Assembly: GCF_017349295.1 (NCBI RefSeq)
Contig: NZ_JAFMPK010000047.1
Location: 669,527-733,526, forward strand
Length of the DNA stretch: 64,000 bases
Origin: Myceligenerans salitolerans
Lineage (GTDB): Bacteria > Actinomycetota > Actinomycetes > Actinomycetales > Cellulomonadaceae
Direction: 5' to 3'
Shown here piece by piece: positions 26,574-34,976 of this stretch; the stretch's first letter is position 1; the number at the start of each line of letters is the position of its first letter. The notes under the pieces are model-generated. The model did no database searches and was not told the origin of the DNA. It worked only from the letters and a program-made list of their open reading frames with translations. The position numbers and the translations under genes are program-made.

Positions 26574-27113
26574 ATGCCTGCCGAACACGCCCGGGACGCG
26601 GCCACCGCCGCGATCGTTCTGGCCCTCTTCGCCGGGCTGTGGTTCGCCTGGTCGCAGCGCCACATCCGGGGCCTGTGGATGCTGGCGCCGATCGTCGGCG
26701 TGGTGAGCGCGATCGTGGTCGTGGTCAGCGGAGTCATCGCCGTCGTCGGCGCGTGGGACACGGGAACCACGGTCGACGCGGGAACCGTGGGACTCTACGT
26801 CGTGGCAGTGGCCCTGCAGGCCGTCGTCACGCGTCTGATCACCGGCTTCCTCGCGGCCCGCGGCCTCAACCGGCTCGTGCCCACGACGGTCGCCGTGTCG
26901 ATGACGGTCCACCTCGTGGTGCTGGCCGAGCTGCTCGCGGTGAACGACCTCTACCTCGTGGCGCTGGTCTGCGTGGCCGCCGTCGTCCTCGCGTGGCCGG
27001 TCGCCGCCGTCGGCCGGCTCATGTCGCCGAGCGGCGCGCCGATGATCCACGCGACGACGGGCATCCTCATGGGCGTGATCCTCCTGGGCGCGGCCGCGCG
27101 GGCGCTGAGCTGA
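26574..27113 (+). CDS. Multi-pass membrane protein of unknown function
   Basis: A 179-residue protein, almost entirely hydrophobic, with about six transmembrane helices (for example AATAAIVLALFAGLWFAW, MLAPIVGVVSAIVVVVSGVI, VAVSMTVHLVVLAELLAV). Only short polar loops (SQRHIRG, SPSGAPMIH) separate them. I do not recognise a family. ATG 26574 follows GGGGAG. A TACACT hexamer at 26492-26497 may be its -10, giving a leader of about 70 nt. It ends convergent with the VOC gene. Confidence 0.65.
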   Translation: MPAEHARDAATAAIVLALFAGLWFAWSQRHIRGLWMLAPIVGVVSAIVVVVSGVIAVVGAWDTGTTVDAGTVGLYVVAVALQAVVTRLITGFLAARGLNRLVPTTVAVSMTVHLVVLAELLAVNDLYLVALVCVAAVVLAWPVAAVGRLMSPSGAPMIHATTGILMGVILLGAAARALS

Positions 27114-27165
27114 CGGCGTGCGGCCCCACCGCGGGCGCCGCCGCCCTACCGCTCGCTCCGCGCGG

Positions 27166-27181
27166 CCGGACGCCCGTCCGG
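27166..27181. terminator. Short bidirectional hairpin between convergent genes
   Basis: CCGGACG (27166-27172) and CGTCCGG (27175-27181) are complementary around two bases, in the 78-nt gap between the membrane-protein and VOC genes. Confidence 0.4.
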
Positions 27182-27191
27182 GGCGGCGGGC

Positions 27192-27605
27192 TCACAGCAC
27201 GATCCGCGCGATCTCGCCGGGATTCCAGGCGATCTCCCAGTAGTAGCCGTCCGGGTCGGTGAAGTAGCCCGTGTAGCCGCCCCACTCCCGGTCCTGGGGC
27301 GCGTGCGGAACGCTCGCGCCGGCCGCCGTGGCGGCGGCGAGGACGGCGTTCACGTCCTCCCGGTGGGGCACGTTGTGGGCGAGGGTGATCGGCGCGGCGC
27401 CCGCTCCCTTCTGGACGGCCCCGACCTCCTGCTCGAACTGGTCCCGCACCCAGAACGACAGCAGGAGGTGCTCACCGGCCTGGATCATGAGGACCTCCCC
27501 GGGCTCCTCGAAGGCGGGCGTCCAGCCCAGACCGTCGACGTAGAAGGCGCGCGAGGCGCGGACGTCCCGCACCGCGAGCGTGACGAGGCTGAGTCGCTGT
27601 TCCAT
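27192..27605 (-). CDS. VOC-superfamily (glyoxalase-fold) protein
   Basis: 137 residues with two beta-alpha-beta-beta-beta modules of the vicinal-oxygen-chelate fold: LSLVTLAVRDVRASRAFYVDGLGW at the start, ITLAHNVPHREDV as the second module, and GYFTDPDGYYWEIAWNP at the end with the usual metal-ligand Glu. Possible roles include a lactoylglutathione-lyase-like or bleomycin-binding function; which one is not decidable. The start is ATG 27605. It lies 77 nt downstream of the YdeI-like gene on the same strand. Confidence 0.85.
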   Translation of the reverse strand: MEQRLSLVTLAVRDVRASRAFYVDGLGWTPAFEEPGEVLMIQAGEHLLLSFWVRDQFEQEVGAVQKGAGAAPITLAHNVPHREDVNAVLAAATAAGASVPHAPQDREWGGYTGYFTDPDGYYWEIAWNPGEIARIVL

Positions 27606-27682
27606 GCCCCGAGCCTGCCACCGCTGTACGACAAACCGCCGGCCCACCATCCGTCCCCGGGTACCGGCCCAGGGCGCATCGT

Positions 27683-28285
27683 TCAGCTCTCGGCCTCCAG
27701 CGTCCGCTTCTGCGGGTACGGCGTCTCGCCGCGCTCCAGCATGGCGACGAACTTGCCGACGTTGCGGGTGTGGGCCTCCGGCGTCCGCAGATTGGCCAGG
27801 CGGTGCAGGATGGCGTACCGGTTCTGGCCGGACAGGATCTCGAACATCGCCGCGGCCCGGGGATTCACGCCGAGCGCCTCCGCGAGCTCCTCCGGCACCT
27901 GGATGCTCCGGGGACCCTCGTACGCGGATTCCCAGCGGCCGTCGGCCTTGGCCTTCTCGACCTCGTCCGTACCACGTGGCCGCATCCGCCCCGCGGCCGT
28001 GAGGCGTTCCACGATGCCGACGTTGCGGGCGGACCACCGGCTGCGAGCGCGGCGGGGACAGAACCGCTGCAGGCTGGTCGCGTCGTCACGGCGGCGCTTC
28101 TGCGCGTCGATCCAGCCGCTGCACAGCGCCTCCTCGAGCGCGGCCGCATAGCTCAGCGAGGTGGGGGTGGTCGTCCCCTTCTTCGCCAGGACGAGCCACA
28201 CGCCGTCGGACAGCGACTCGTTCTCGTCCAGCCATGCCCGCCAGGCGGCGCCGTCGGGAACGATCAGCTCGGGGTCGTCGATCAT
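27683..28285 (-). CDS. YdeI/OmpD-associated family protein
   Basis: 200 residues of the YdeI family. Marks are DGAAWRAWLDENESLSDGVWLVLAKKG, the conserved EEALCSGWIDAQKRR, RRARSRWSARNVGIVERL, and the C-terminal YdeI-associated segment (LAEALGVNPRAAAMFEIL with YAILHRLANLRTPEAHTRNV). Family members are annotated as bacteriocin-protection or stress proteins, without a defined reaction. It has its own leaderless promoter and probably does not depend on the hydrolase gene upstream. Confidence 0.85.
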   Translation of the reverse strand: MIDDPELIVPDGAAWRAWLDENESLSDGVWLVLAKKGTTTPTSLSYAAALEEALCSGWIDAQKRRRDDATSLQRFCPRRARSRWSARNVGIVERLTAAGRMRPRGTDEVEKAKADGRWESAYEGPRSIQVPEELAEALGVNPRAAAMFEILSGQNRYAILHRLANLRTPEAHTRNVGKFVAMLERGETPYPQKRTLEAES

Positions 28286-28291
28286 GCGAGG

Positions 28292-28297
28292 ACCGTA
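28292..28297 (-). promoter_or_regulatory. -10 box, leaderless type, YdeI-like gene
   Basis: TACGGT on the minus strand, 6 nt before ATG 28285. Confidence 0.6.
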
Positions 28298-28337
28298 CGC
28301 CGGGAGTCTGACATCCTCCCGCGGTGGGGTCGTCCCG

Positions 28338-29402
28338 TCAGGCGTCGTGTCGCTCCATGAAGTCGAGAATCTCGGCGTCGACCGCCTCCGCCTCCTCGAA
28401 CGGGAGCGAGTGCGAGGCGCCGGGCCAGAGGCTCACCTCGGACCGCGCCAGGTGCTCCTCGGCGTACCGGACGGCGGCCTCCGGGTCGCTGTTGACCTGC
28501 CCGTCGCCGGCCATGGCGGCGTAGACGGGCACGGGCAGGCCTTGGAGCTGTTCGGGACTGAACCTCGACGGCGTCGGGCGCCGCGAGGAGTAGTGCGTGG
28601 TTCCCGCGGCGATCATCCGGGTCATCGGGTCGTCCGGGTCGAGCTCCGTGACCCCGCCGATGCCCGCGAGCGCGGCGTCCCGCCAGCTCTGGGGCAGGAA
28701 GGGGATCGAGCTGGGGATCGACCGCAGCACGAGCTGCACCGAGAAGGTGTCGAACGTCTGCACCGGGTCCAGCAGGCTCAGGGAGGCGACGCGCGCCGGG
28801 TGGTGGATCGCGTAGTTCATCGCCGACCAGCCACCGAAAGAGTGCCCCACCACGTGGGCCCGGCCGACGCCGAGTCCGGCAAGTGTCTGGTCGATCCATC
28901 GCGCCTGGGAGGCCGGGCTGCCGAGGGGCGCGACCTGTGCGCTCATCCCGGCGTCGCCCAGGGCGTCCAGGGCGTAGACGGGACGCTCGGACATCAGGTC
29001 CGGGAGGTTCGTCTGCCACATGGGCGCGCCCGATCCCCAACCCGGCAGCAGGACGACGGGGGTCGTGCCCGCCGCGTCCCCGGCGGTGCCTGAGGTGCTC
29101 GCGTTCGCGTCCGGGGCGCCGCTTCCCGTCTCGGCGAAGAGGTAGGCGCGCACCGTCCCGTAGTCCGTGGGGACGTCGTGCGTGCGCGCGGGTGGCGGGA
29201 GGGTCGCCATCACGTCCTCGTAGGCGGCGACGTACTCCGCCCGCCCTTCCGCGCTCCGCCAGGCGCCCACGGCGGGACCGCCGGGCATGGCCAGCAGCAC
29301 CACGTTCGCCACGACGGACACCGCGAGGACCCCGCGAACGAGGTTCCGTCGCCGGCGCGGCACCGGGACGACCGACGCCTTGCCCTTGCTCTGTTTCGTC
29401 AT
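28338..29402 (-). CDS. Membrane-anchored or exported alpha/beta hydrolase
   Basis: 354 residues. Basic residues (RRRRNLVRG) precede one hydrophobic helix (about 21-40, VLAVSVVANVVLLAM), so the enzyme is likely held at or beyond the membrane. The hydrolase fold follows: VVLLPGWGSGAPMWQTNLP (oxyanion hole), AHVVGHSFGGWSAMNYA (nucleophile Ser), and a C-terminal GASHSLPF with the catalytic His. Substrate unknown. ATG 29402 is close behind a possible -10 TACAGT at 29422-29417. The gene is divergent from a TetR regulator with a palindrome between them. Confidence 0.82.
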   Translation of the reverse strand: MTKQSKGKASVVPVPRRRRNLVRGVLAVSVVANVVLLAMPGGPAVGAWRSAEGRAEYVAAYEDVMATLPPPARTHDVPTDYGTVRAYLFAETGSGAPDANASTSGTAGDAAGTTPVVLLPGWGSGAPMWQTNLPDLMSERPVYALDALGDAGMSAQVAPLGSPASQARWIDQTLAGLGVGRAHVVGHSFGGWSAMNYAIHHPARVASLSLLDPVQTFDTFSVQLVLRSIPSSIPFLPQSWRDAALAGIGGVTELDPDDPMTRMIAAGTTHYSSRRPTPSRFSPEQLQGLPVPVYAAMAGDGQVNSDPEAAVRYAEEHLARSEVSLWPGASHSLPFEEAEAVDAEILDFMERHDA

Positions 29403-29407
29403 AGCAA

Positions 29408-29422
29408 TACACTTGCACTGTA
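29408..29422. promoter_or_regulatory. Palindromic operator candidate with overlapping divergent -10 boxes
   Basis: TACA (29408-29411) and TGTA (29419-29422) flank 7 bp. The same stretch contains TACACT on the plus strand (29408-29413) and TACAGT on the minus strand (29422-29417), possible -10 boxes of the TetR and hydrolase genes. It is an AT-rich island in GC-rich DNA. Confidence 0.45.
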
Positions 29423-29479
29423 AAAGCTTCCGCGCAACCACCCGCCGCGCACCGTGCCGCAGCCCCCGAGCCGCGCGTC

Positions 29480-29534
29480 GTCCGGCCGAGCCGCGTACCG
29501 TGCGCACGGCGCGTGCCGTCCGGCCGAGCCGCGT
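29480..29534. repeat. 17-bp direct repeat upstream of TetR gene
   Basis: GTCCGGCCGAGCCGCGT occurs at 29480-29496 and 29518-29534, a 38-bp period, between the divergent promoters and the regulator start. It may be an operator pair or a local duplication. Confidence 0.5.
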
Positions 29535-29548
29535 GAAAGGATCTGGCC

Positions 29549-30136
29549 GTGCCCCGGATCGTCGACCACGCCCAACGTCGCCGCGAGATCGTCATCGCGG
29601 TGTGGGCGCTCATCGCGCGGCGCGGGTTCGAGGGCGTCACCCTCCGGGCCGTCGCCACCGAGGCGAACATCTCCGTCGGGCGCGTGCAGCACTACTACGC
29701 ATCGCGCACCGAACTCGTCCGCGACGGCTGCCGCCTGATGCTCGACGAGGCGCGCTCGCGCTTCACCGCGCAGATCGAGCCGCTGCCACCCGTCGAACGC
29801 CTGCGCGCGCTGGTCCGTCGCGCGGTCCCCACGTCACCGGAGTGGGCGCTGGGCACCATCGTGTGGCAGGCCTACCAGGCCAAGACCGTGGACGACGCCG
29901 AGATCGCCGGCATGGTCACCGAGGCGCACGCCGACGCGGTACGCCAGGCCGCCGCGTTCATCGTCGCGGCGCGCCGCGACGGCACGCTGCCCGACGGCGG
30001 CCCTCCGGGCGACATCGCCCTCCGGCTCCTCGCCACGTCCGAGGGCTACGCCGCACGCGTCATCGCCGGCAGTCTCGACGCCGACGACGCGCTCCGCGCC
30101 CTCGACCGGGACGTCGACGCCCTCCGTGGGCGGTGA
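29549..30136 (+). CDS. TetR-family transcriptional regulator
   Basis: 195 residues. The DNA-binding domain is at about 8-60 (IVIAVWALIARRGFEGVTLR, then VATEANISVGRVQHYYASRTELV); the C-terminal domain is of the helical ligand-binding type. Divergent orientation from a single alpha/beta hydrolase gene suggests that it controls that gene and itself. GTG 29549 follows GAAAGGA at 29535-29541. The ligand is unknown. Confidence 0.85.
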   Translation: MPRIVDHAQRRREIVIAVWALIARRGFEGVTLRAVATEANISVGRVQHYYASRTELVRDGCRLMLDEARSRFTAQIEPLPPVERLRALVRRAVPTSPEWALGTIVWQAYQAKTVDDAEIAGMVTEAHADAVRQAAAFIVAARRDGTLPDGGPPGDIALRLLATSEGYAARVIAGSLDADDALRALDRDVDALRGR

Positions 30137-30242
30137 GACGGTCAGCCGGCCCCGACGACGTCGGCCCCGGCCCCTCCCCTGAGGAAGGCGACCGGGGCCG
30201 ACGTCGGGCAGCCCGACGGGTCAGGCCGCGCTCATGCCCGGC

Positions 30243-33020
30243 TCACGCCGCGAGCGAGCGGAGCACGTACTGCAGGATGCCGCCGTTGCGGTAGTAGTCC
30301 GCCTCACCCGGGGTGTCGATGCGGACCACGGCGTCGAACTCGACCGTCGTCCCGTCGGCCTTGGTCGCCGTGACGGCCACGGTGGACGGCGTCTCGCCGT
30401 CGTTGAGCGCGGTGATGCCGGAGATGTCGAACACCTCCGTACCGTCCAGGCCCAGCGAGTCCGCGGACTCGCCCGCCGGGAACTGCAGCGGCAGCACGCC
30501 CATGCCGATGAGGTTCGAACGGTGGATGCGCTCGAAGCTCTCGGTGATGACGGCCTTCACGCCGAGCAGCTTCGTGCCCTTGGCGGCCCAGTCACGCGAG
30601 GAGCCGGAGCCGTACTCCTTGCCTCCGAGCACCACCAGGGGGGTGTTCTGCGCGGCGTAGTCCTGCGCGGCGTCGTAGATGGTGTCCTGGGCGTCCTTCA
30701 CGAAGTTGTACGTGAAGCCGCCCTCGATACCGGCGCCGTCGTTCTCCGCGGCCAGGAGCTGGTTGCGCAGGCGGATGTTCGCGAACGTGCCGCGGACCAT
30801 GACCTCGTGGTTCCCGCGGCGCGAGCCGTAGGAGTTGAAGTCACGGCGCTGCACGCCATGAGCGGCGAGGTACCGGCCGGCCGGGCTGTCCGGCTTGATC
30901 GCGCCGGCCGGGGAGATGTGGTCGGTGGTGACGGAGTCGCCCAGCTTGGCCAGGACGCGCGCGCCGGCGATGTCCTCGACCGGGGCCGGCTCCATGCCCA
31001 TGCCGTCGAAGTAGGACGGCTTGCGCACGTAGGTGGAGTCCGGGTCCCAGGCGAAGGTGTCGCCCTCGGGGGTCTCGAGCGCGCGCCAGCGGTCGTCACC
31101 GGTGAACACGTCGGCGTAGTCCGTCTCGAACATCTTGCGGTCGATCGAGGACTCGATCGTCGCCTGGACCTCCTCCGGGGAGGGCCAGATGTCCTTGAGG
31201 AACACCGGGTCGCCGGCCTCGTCACGGCCCAGCGGGTCGTGGTCGAAGTCGAACTCCATGGTGCCCGCGAGGGCGTACGCGATGACCAGGGGCGGGGACG
31301 CGAGGTAGTTCATCTTGACGTCCGGGTTGATGCGCCCCTCGAAGTTGCGGTTGCCCGACAGCACGGAGACGACGGCCAGGTCGTGCTCGTTGACGGCCTC
31401 CGAGACCTTCTCGTCGAGCGGGCCGGAGTTGCCGATGCAGGTGGCACAGCCGTAACCCACCAGGTGGAAGCCCAGCTTCTCGAGGTACGGCCACAGGCCG
31501 GCCTTCTCGTAGTAGTTGGTGACGACCTGCGAGCCCGGCGCCATGGAGGTCTTGACCCACGGCTTGGACACCAGGCCCTTCTCCACGGCGTTCTTCGCGA
31601 GCAGCGCCGCGGCGAGCATGACCGACGGGTTCGAGGTGTTGGTGCACGAGGTGATCGAGGCGATCGCGACGGCGCCATGGAACAGCTCGAACTCCTTGCC
31701 CGCGCTGTTCGTGACGTGCACGTGCTTGCGGCCGTTCGGCGTGACCGCCGGGGCGTCCGACGCGGGGAAGGACTCCTTCTCGGCCTCGTCGACGCGGTCC
31801 ATGACCTCGGGCGCGTAGTTCGGCAGGTCGCGCGTGAACGCCGCCTTCGCGTTCGTCAGCTCGATCCGGTCCTGCGGGCGCTTCGGGCCGGCGATCGACG
31901 GGACGACCGTCGACAGGTCCAGCTCCAGGTACTCGGAGTACTTCGCCTCGGGGGCCTCCGGGTCGAGCCACAGGCCCTGCTCCTTGGCGTACGCCTCGAC
32001 GAGCGCGAGCTGCTCCTCGGAACGGCCGGTCAGGCGCAGGTAGTCGACGGTGACGCCGTCGATCGGGAAGATCGCGGCCGTCGAGCCGAACTCCGGCGAC
32101 ATGTTGCCGATGGTGGCGCGGTTCGCGAGCGGCACCTGAGCCACCCCGGCGCCGTAGAACTCGACGAACTTCCCGACCACGCCGTGCTGGCGCAGCATCT
32201 GCGTGATGGTGAGGACGACGTCGGTCGCCGTGACGCCCGCCGGGATGGAGCCGGTGAGCTTGAAGCCGACGACCCGCGGGATGAGCATGGACACCGGCTG
32301 GCCGAGCATCGCGGCCTCGGCCTCGATGCCGCCCACGCCCCAGCCGAGCACGCCGAGGCCGTTGACCATCGTGGTGTGCGAGTCGGTGCCGACGCAGGTG
32401 TCCGGGTAGGCCCGCAGCACCGGCGCCTCCCCGTCCACGGAGACCTCGCGCGTCATGACCGTGCGCGCCAGGTACTCGATGTTCACCTGGTGCACGATGC
32501 CGGTGCCCGGCGGGACGACCTTGAAGTCGTCGAACGCCGTCTGGCCCCAGCGCAGGAACTGGTAGCGCTCGTGGTTGCGCTGGTACTCGATCTCCACGTT
32601 GCGCGCGAACGCGTCCGTGGTGCCGGCGACGTCGATCTGCACCGAGTGGTCGATGACCATCTCGGCCGGCGACAGCGGGTTGATCCGCGTCGGGTCGCCG
32701 CCGAGCTCGGCGACCGCCTCGCGCATGGTGGCCAGGTCGACGACGCAGGGCACACCGGTGAAATCCTGCATGATCACGCGCGCGGGCGTGAACTGGATCT
32801 CCGTGTCCGGCTGGGCGTCCGGGTCCCACGACGCGAGCGCGCGCACGTGGTCCGCCGTGATGTTGGCACCGTCCTCGGTGCGCAGAAGATTCTCGGCGAG
32901 GATCTTGAGCGCGTACGGCAGGCGCTCGACGCCCTCCACCGCCGACAGCCGGAAGATCTCGTAGGCCGTGCCGCCTACCTCCAGCGTTCCCTTCGATCCA
33001 AACGTGTCCACGCTGCTCAC
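30243..33020 (-). CDS. acnA: Aconitate hydratase A
   Basis: Isomerises citrate to isocitrate in the TCA cycle using a [4Fe-4S] cluster. 925 residues, the AcnA/IRP1-type length. Cluster cysteines are C459 ([10 protein letters not shown]), C525 and C528 ([12 protein letters not shown]). Also visible are [22 protein letters not shown], and in the swivelling domain the substrate stretches [29 protein letters not shown] and [16 protein letters not shown] 33020 has GAAGGAG upstream; the longer open frame is not conserved-looking. A palindrome and a TTGACG/TATGCT promoter lie about 110-140 nt upstream. Confidence 0.96.
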   Translation of the reverse strand: MSSVDTFGSKGTLEVGGTAYEIFRLSAVEGVERLPYALKILAENLLRTEDGANITADHVRALASWDPDAQPDTEIQFTPARVIMQDFTGVPCVVDLATMREAVAELGGDPTRINPLSPAEMVIDHSVQIDVAGTTDAFARNVEIEYQRNHERYQFLRWGQTAFDDFKVVPPGTGIVHQVNIEYLARTVMTREVSVDGEAPVLRAYPDTCVGTDSHTTMVNGLGVLGWGVGGIEAEAAMLGQPVSMLIPRVVGFKLTGSIPAGVTATDVVLTITQMLRQHGVVGKFVEFYGAGVAQVPLANRATIGNMSPEFGSTAAIFPIDGVTVDYLRLTGRSEEQLALVEAYAKEQGLWLDPEAPEAKYSEYLELDLSTVVPSIAGPKRPQDRIELTNAKAAFTRDLPNYAPEVMDRVDEAEKESFPASDAPAVTPNGRKHVHVTNSAGKEFELFHGAVAIASITSCTNTSNPSVMLAAALLAKNAVEKGLVSKPWVKTSMAPGSQVVTNYYEKAGLWPYLEKLGFHLVGYGCATCIGNSGPLDEKVSEAVNEHDLAVVSVLSGNRNFEGRINPDVKMNYLASPPLVIAYALAGTMEFDFDHDPLGRDEAGDPVFLKDIWPSPEEVQATIESSIDRKMFETDYADVFTGDDRWRALETPEGDTFAWDPDSTYVRKPSYFDGMGMEPAPVEDIAGARVLAKLGDSVTTDHISPAGAIKPDSPAGRYLAAHGVQRRDFNSYGSRRGNHEVMVRGTFANIRLRNQLLAAENDGAGIEGGFTYNFVKDAQDTIYDAAQDYAAQNTPLVVLGGKEYGSGSSRDWAAKGTKLLGVKAVITESFERIHRSNLIGMGVLPLQFPAGESADSLGLDGTEVFDISGITALNDGETPSTVAVTATKADGTTVEFDAVVRIDTPGEADYYRNGGILQYVLRSLAA

Positions 33021-33130
33021 TGCGGCTCCTTCGCGGGGCTTGCGGGCCACCGGGCGTCCGGCGCGCACACGCGCCGGCCCGACGGCGGGATTCGGGGGCT
33101 CCACCCAGCCTAGGCCGGGCTGCTTCCGCC

Positions 33131-33136
33131 AGCATA
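33131..33136 (-). promoter_or_regulatory. Candidate acnA -10 box
   Basis: TATGCT on the minus strand. TTGACG at 33157-33152, inside the palindrome, is a good -35 at 15-bp spacing (16 if read as CTTGAC). The leader to GTG 33020 would be about 105 nt. Confidence 0.55.
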
Positions 33137-33142
33137 CCGCAT

Positions 33143-33162
33143 GTATCTTGACGTCAAGATAC
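33143..33162. promoter_or_regulatory. Perfect 20-bp palindrome over the acnA -35 region
   Basis: GTATCTTGACGTCAAGATAC reads identically on both strands with no gap. It contains the TTGACG that serves as -35 for acnA, so a bound dimer would block the promoter. It does not look like the AcnR or DtxR/IdeR consensus that I remember. The regulator is unknown; a winged-helix (MarR-like) dimer is only a guess. Confidence 0.7.
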
Positions 33163-33183
33163 TTGCCCGTCACGAACCGGGGC

Positions 33184-33375
33184 TCAGCCCGTCAGCAGCC
33201 GGACGACCACCACCACGAGCAGCACCAGCACGGCGACCGGAACCAGAAGCACCACGCCGACCCTCCGTGCCAGCGGATTCCGCGTGGCCACCCGTGCCAC
33301 CCGTGCGAAGCGCCCCCATCGCCGCACCCACGCGATCAGCAGTTCGAGCCTGCTCGCCTTCCCGTCCTCGGCCAT
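33184..33375 (-). CDS. Small single-pass membrane protein
   Basis: 63 residues: a basic, amphipathic first half ([20 protein letters not shown]) and one strong C-terminal transmembrane helix ([20 protein letters not shown]). No family recognised. It has a TACGCT box 7 nt before its ATG. It lies upstream of acnA on the same strand, so its transcript would read into the acnA promoter region. Confidence 0.55.
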   Translation of the reverse strand: MAEDGKASRLELLIAWVRRWGRFARVARVATRNPLARRVGVVLLVPVAVLVLLVVVVVRLLTG

Positions 33376-33382
33376 GGACGCC

Positions 33383-33388
33383 AGCGTA
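33383..33388 (-). promoter_or_regulatory. -10 box, leaderless type, small membrane protein
   Basis: TACGCT on the minus strand, 7 nt before ATG 33375. It supports this small gene being real. Confidence 0.5.
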
Positions 33389-33445
33389 GGAGACGGAGGG
33401 TGCGCTTCCGGCCCGCCTCCGCCCCGTGCGCGGGGCCCCGGCGCC

Positions 33446-34852
33446 TCAGCGGCGCTCCAGGACCGCTACCGCCTCGACATGATGGGTGTGCGGGAAGAGG
33501 TCGAACGCGCGCAGGGCCGTGAGGCGGTAGCCCGCCTGGCCGAGGTAGCCGACGTCGCGCGCGAGCGCGGCCGGGTCGCAGGCCACGTAGACGACCCGCT
33601 CCGGGTCGCGGTCGGCGATCGCGGCCACCACGTCGCGCCGGGCGCCGGCGCGGGGCGGATCGAGGACCACGACGTCGGCCTGCCCGGGGACCGTGTCGCG
33701 GCCGGACAGGACGTCCGCCACGTCACCGGCGAGGAGGCGGACCCGGCCCAGGCCGTGGGCGTTACGGCGTGCGTCGCGCACCGCGCCGGCGTCGCCCTCG
33801 ACCGCGACGACCGTGCCGCTCTCCCCCACGGCGGCAGCCAGCGGGAGCGTGAAGAGCCCTGCCCCGGAGTACAGGTCGAGCACGGTCGCGCCGGAGACCC
33901 CTCCGGCGGCGTCGAGGACCGCCTGCGCCAGCAGCCCCGGAGCGGCGCGGTGCACCTGCCAGAACCCGGAGGCGCTCACGCGGTACGCGAAGGTGGTCAC
34001 GGCCTCGGCGCCCGGCAGCCGCACGGTGGCCCCCTCCTTCACCGTCCGCCGTGCGTTCGGCCGGGAGTCGACCCGCCCGCGGTGCCACGGCTCGCCGTCG
34101 ACCAGTACGAGCCCGCCCCCGCCGGCCGGGCCCGCACCCGGCTCGGCCGGGCCGCCGTCCGCGGCCGGCGCCACGAGCTCCACGCGCGTGCCCGGCGGCC
34201 AGCGCCGGTCGAACACGCCCTCCGCGGACGCGAGCGCCGCGACGTCGGGGGTGGCGAGGGGCATGCCGGCCGGCAGCGCGTCGAGCGGGACGACGTCGTG
34301 GGAGCGGAAGCGGTGCATGCCGAGCCGGCCGTCGTCGCCTGCCACGAGGTCGATCCTGGTGCGGTAACCGAGCCCTCCGGCGTCGTCGTCGCCGGGCACC
34401 GCCTCGACGGTGAGACCGTCGAGCAGGGGGCCGTCGTAGCGCGCGATGCGGCGGAGCTGGTCGGTGAGGACGTCGGCCTTCCAGCGCCGCTGGGCCGGGA
34501 GGGCGACGTGGGAGAGCTCGCCGCCGCCGACACCGCCGGGCCCGGCGGCGGGCCAGGCGGGGTCGACACGGTCGGGTGAGGCCTCGAGGACCTCGACCGC
34601 GTCGGCGCGCCAGAAGCGCGACCCGGTGCTCGTCACGCGGGCGCGGACGCGCTCGCCGGGAAGGGTGTGCCGGACGAAGACGACGCGGCCCTCGTGCCGG
34701 GCGACGCAGTGGCCGCCGTGCGCGGCCGGGCCGATCTCCAGGTCGAGGATCTCCCCGGCGCCGGGGAGGTCGCCGAGCCGCGCCTCGGGACGGCGGGGCG
34801 GGCGCCCGGGACGGGCGCGGCCGAGCCGCGGGCGGGACGGTCGGGTGGTCAT
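33446..34852 (-). CDS. TrmA/RumA-family RNA (uracil-C5) methyltransferase-like protein
   Basis: About 468 residues. It begins with a TRAM-like OB domain (LGDLPGAGEILDLEIGPAAHG and VVFVRHTLPGERVRARV), and the SAM-binding domain has VLDLYSGAGLFTLPLA. The nucleophile Cys is in VYVACDPAALARDVGYL, and VVVLDPPRAGA carries the substrate motif. The cysteines that hold a [4Fe-4S] cluster in RumA/RlmD are absent: the corresponding stretch reads PAAGPGGVGGGELSHVALP. The position next to the APC permease gene is that of Rv2689c in mycobacteria. The start is uncertain: ATG 34852 has AGAAGG about 10 nt upstream, and the frame is open to 34924. Confidence 0.85.
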   Translation of the reverse strand: MTTRPSRPRLGRARPGRPPRRPEARLGDLPGAGEILDLEIGPAAHGGHCVARHEGRVVFVRHTLPGERVRARVTSTGSRFWRADAVEVLEASPDRVDPAWPAAGPGGVGGGELSHVALPAQRRWKADVLTDQLRRIARYDGPLLDGLTVEAVPGDDDAGGLGYRTRIDLVAGDDGRLGMHRFRSHDVVPLDALPAGMPLATPDVAALASAEGVFDRRWPPGTRVELVAPAADGGPAEPGAGPAGGGGLVLVDGEPWHRGRVDSRPNARRTVKEGATVRLPGAEAVTTFAYRVSASGFWQVHRAAPGLLAQAVLDAAGGVSGATVLDLYSGAGLFTLPLAAAVGESGTVVAVEGDAGAVRDARRNAHGLGRVRLLAGDVADVLSGRDTVPGQADVVVLDPPRAGARRDVVAAIADRDPERVVYVACDPAALARDVGYLGQAGYRLTALRAFDLFPHTHHVEAVAVLERR

Positions 34853-34976
34853 GAGGCCTGCCTTCTGCGCCGGGCGCGGAACATGTCGTGGTCGAGCGAG
34901 GGACACGGTGTCGACGCGGGCCACGGCTCAGGCCCGTGGGCCGTGCCGCCGCCCGCAGGCCGCGACCGTCCGGGGG

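Noticed and set aside
30234-33113. A plus-strand open frame of about 960 codons opposite acnA
   Set aside because: It is rich in Arg/His/Asp/Val with no family-like motif, lies exactly opposite a certain aconitase gene, and is the expected by-product of high third-position GC.
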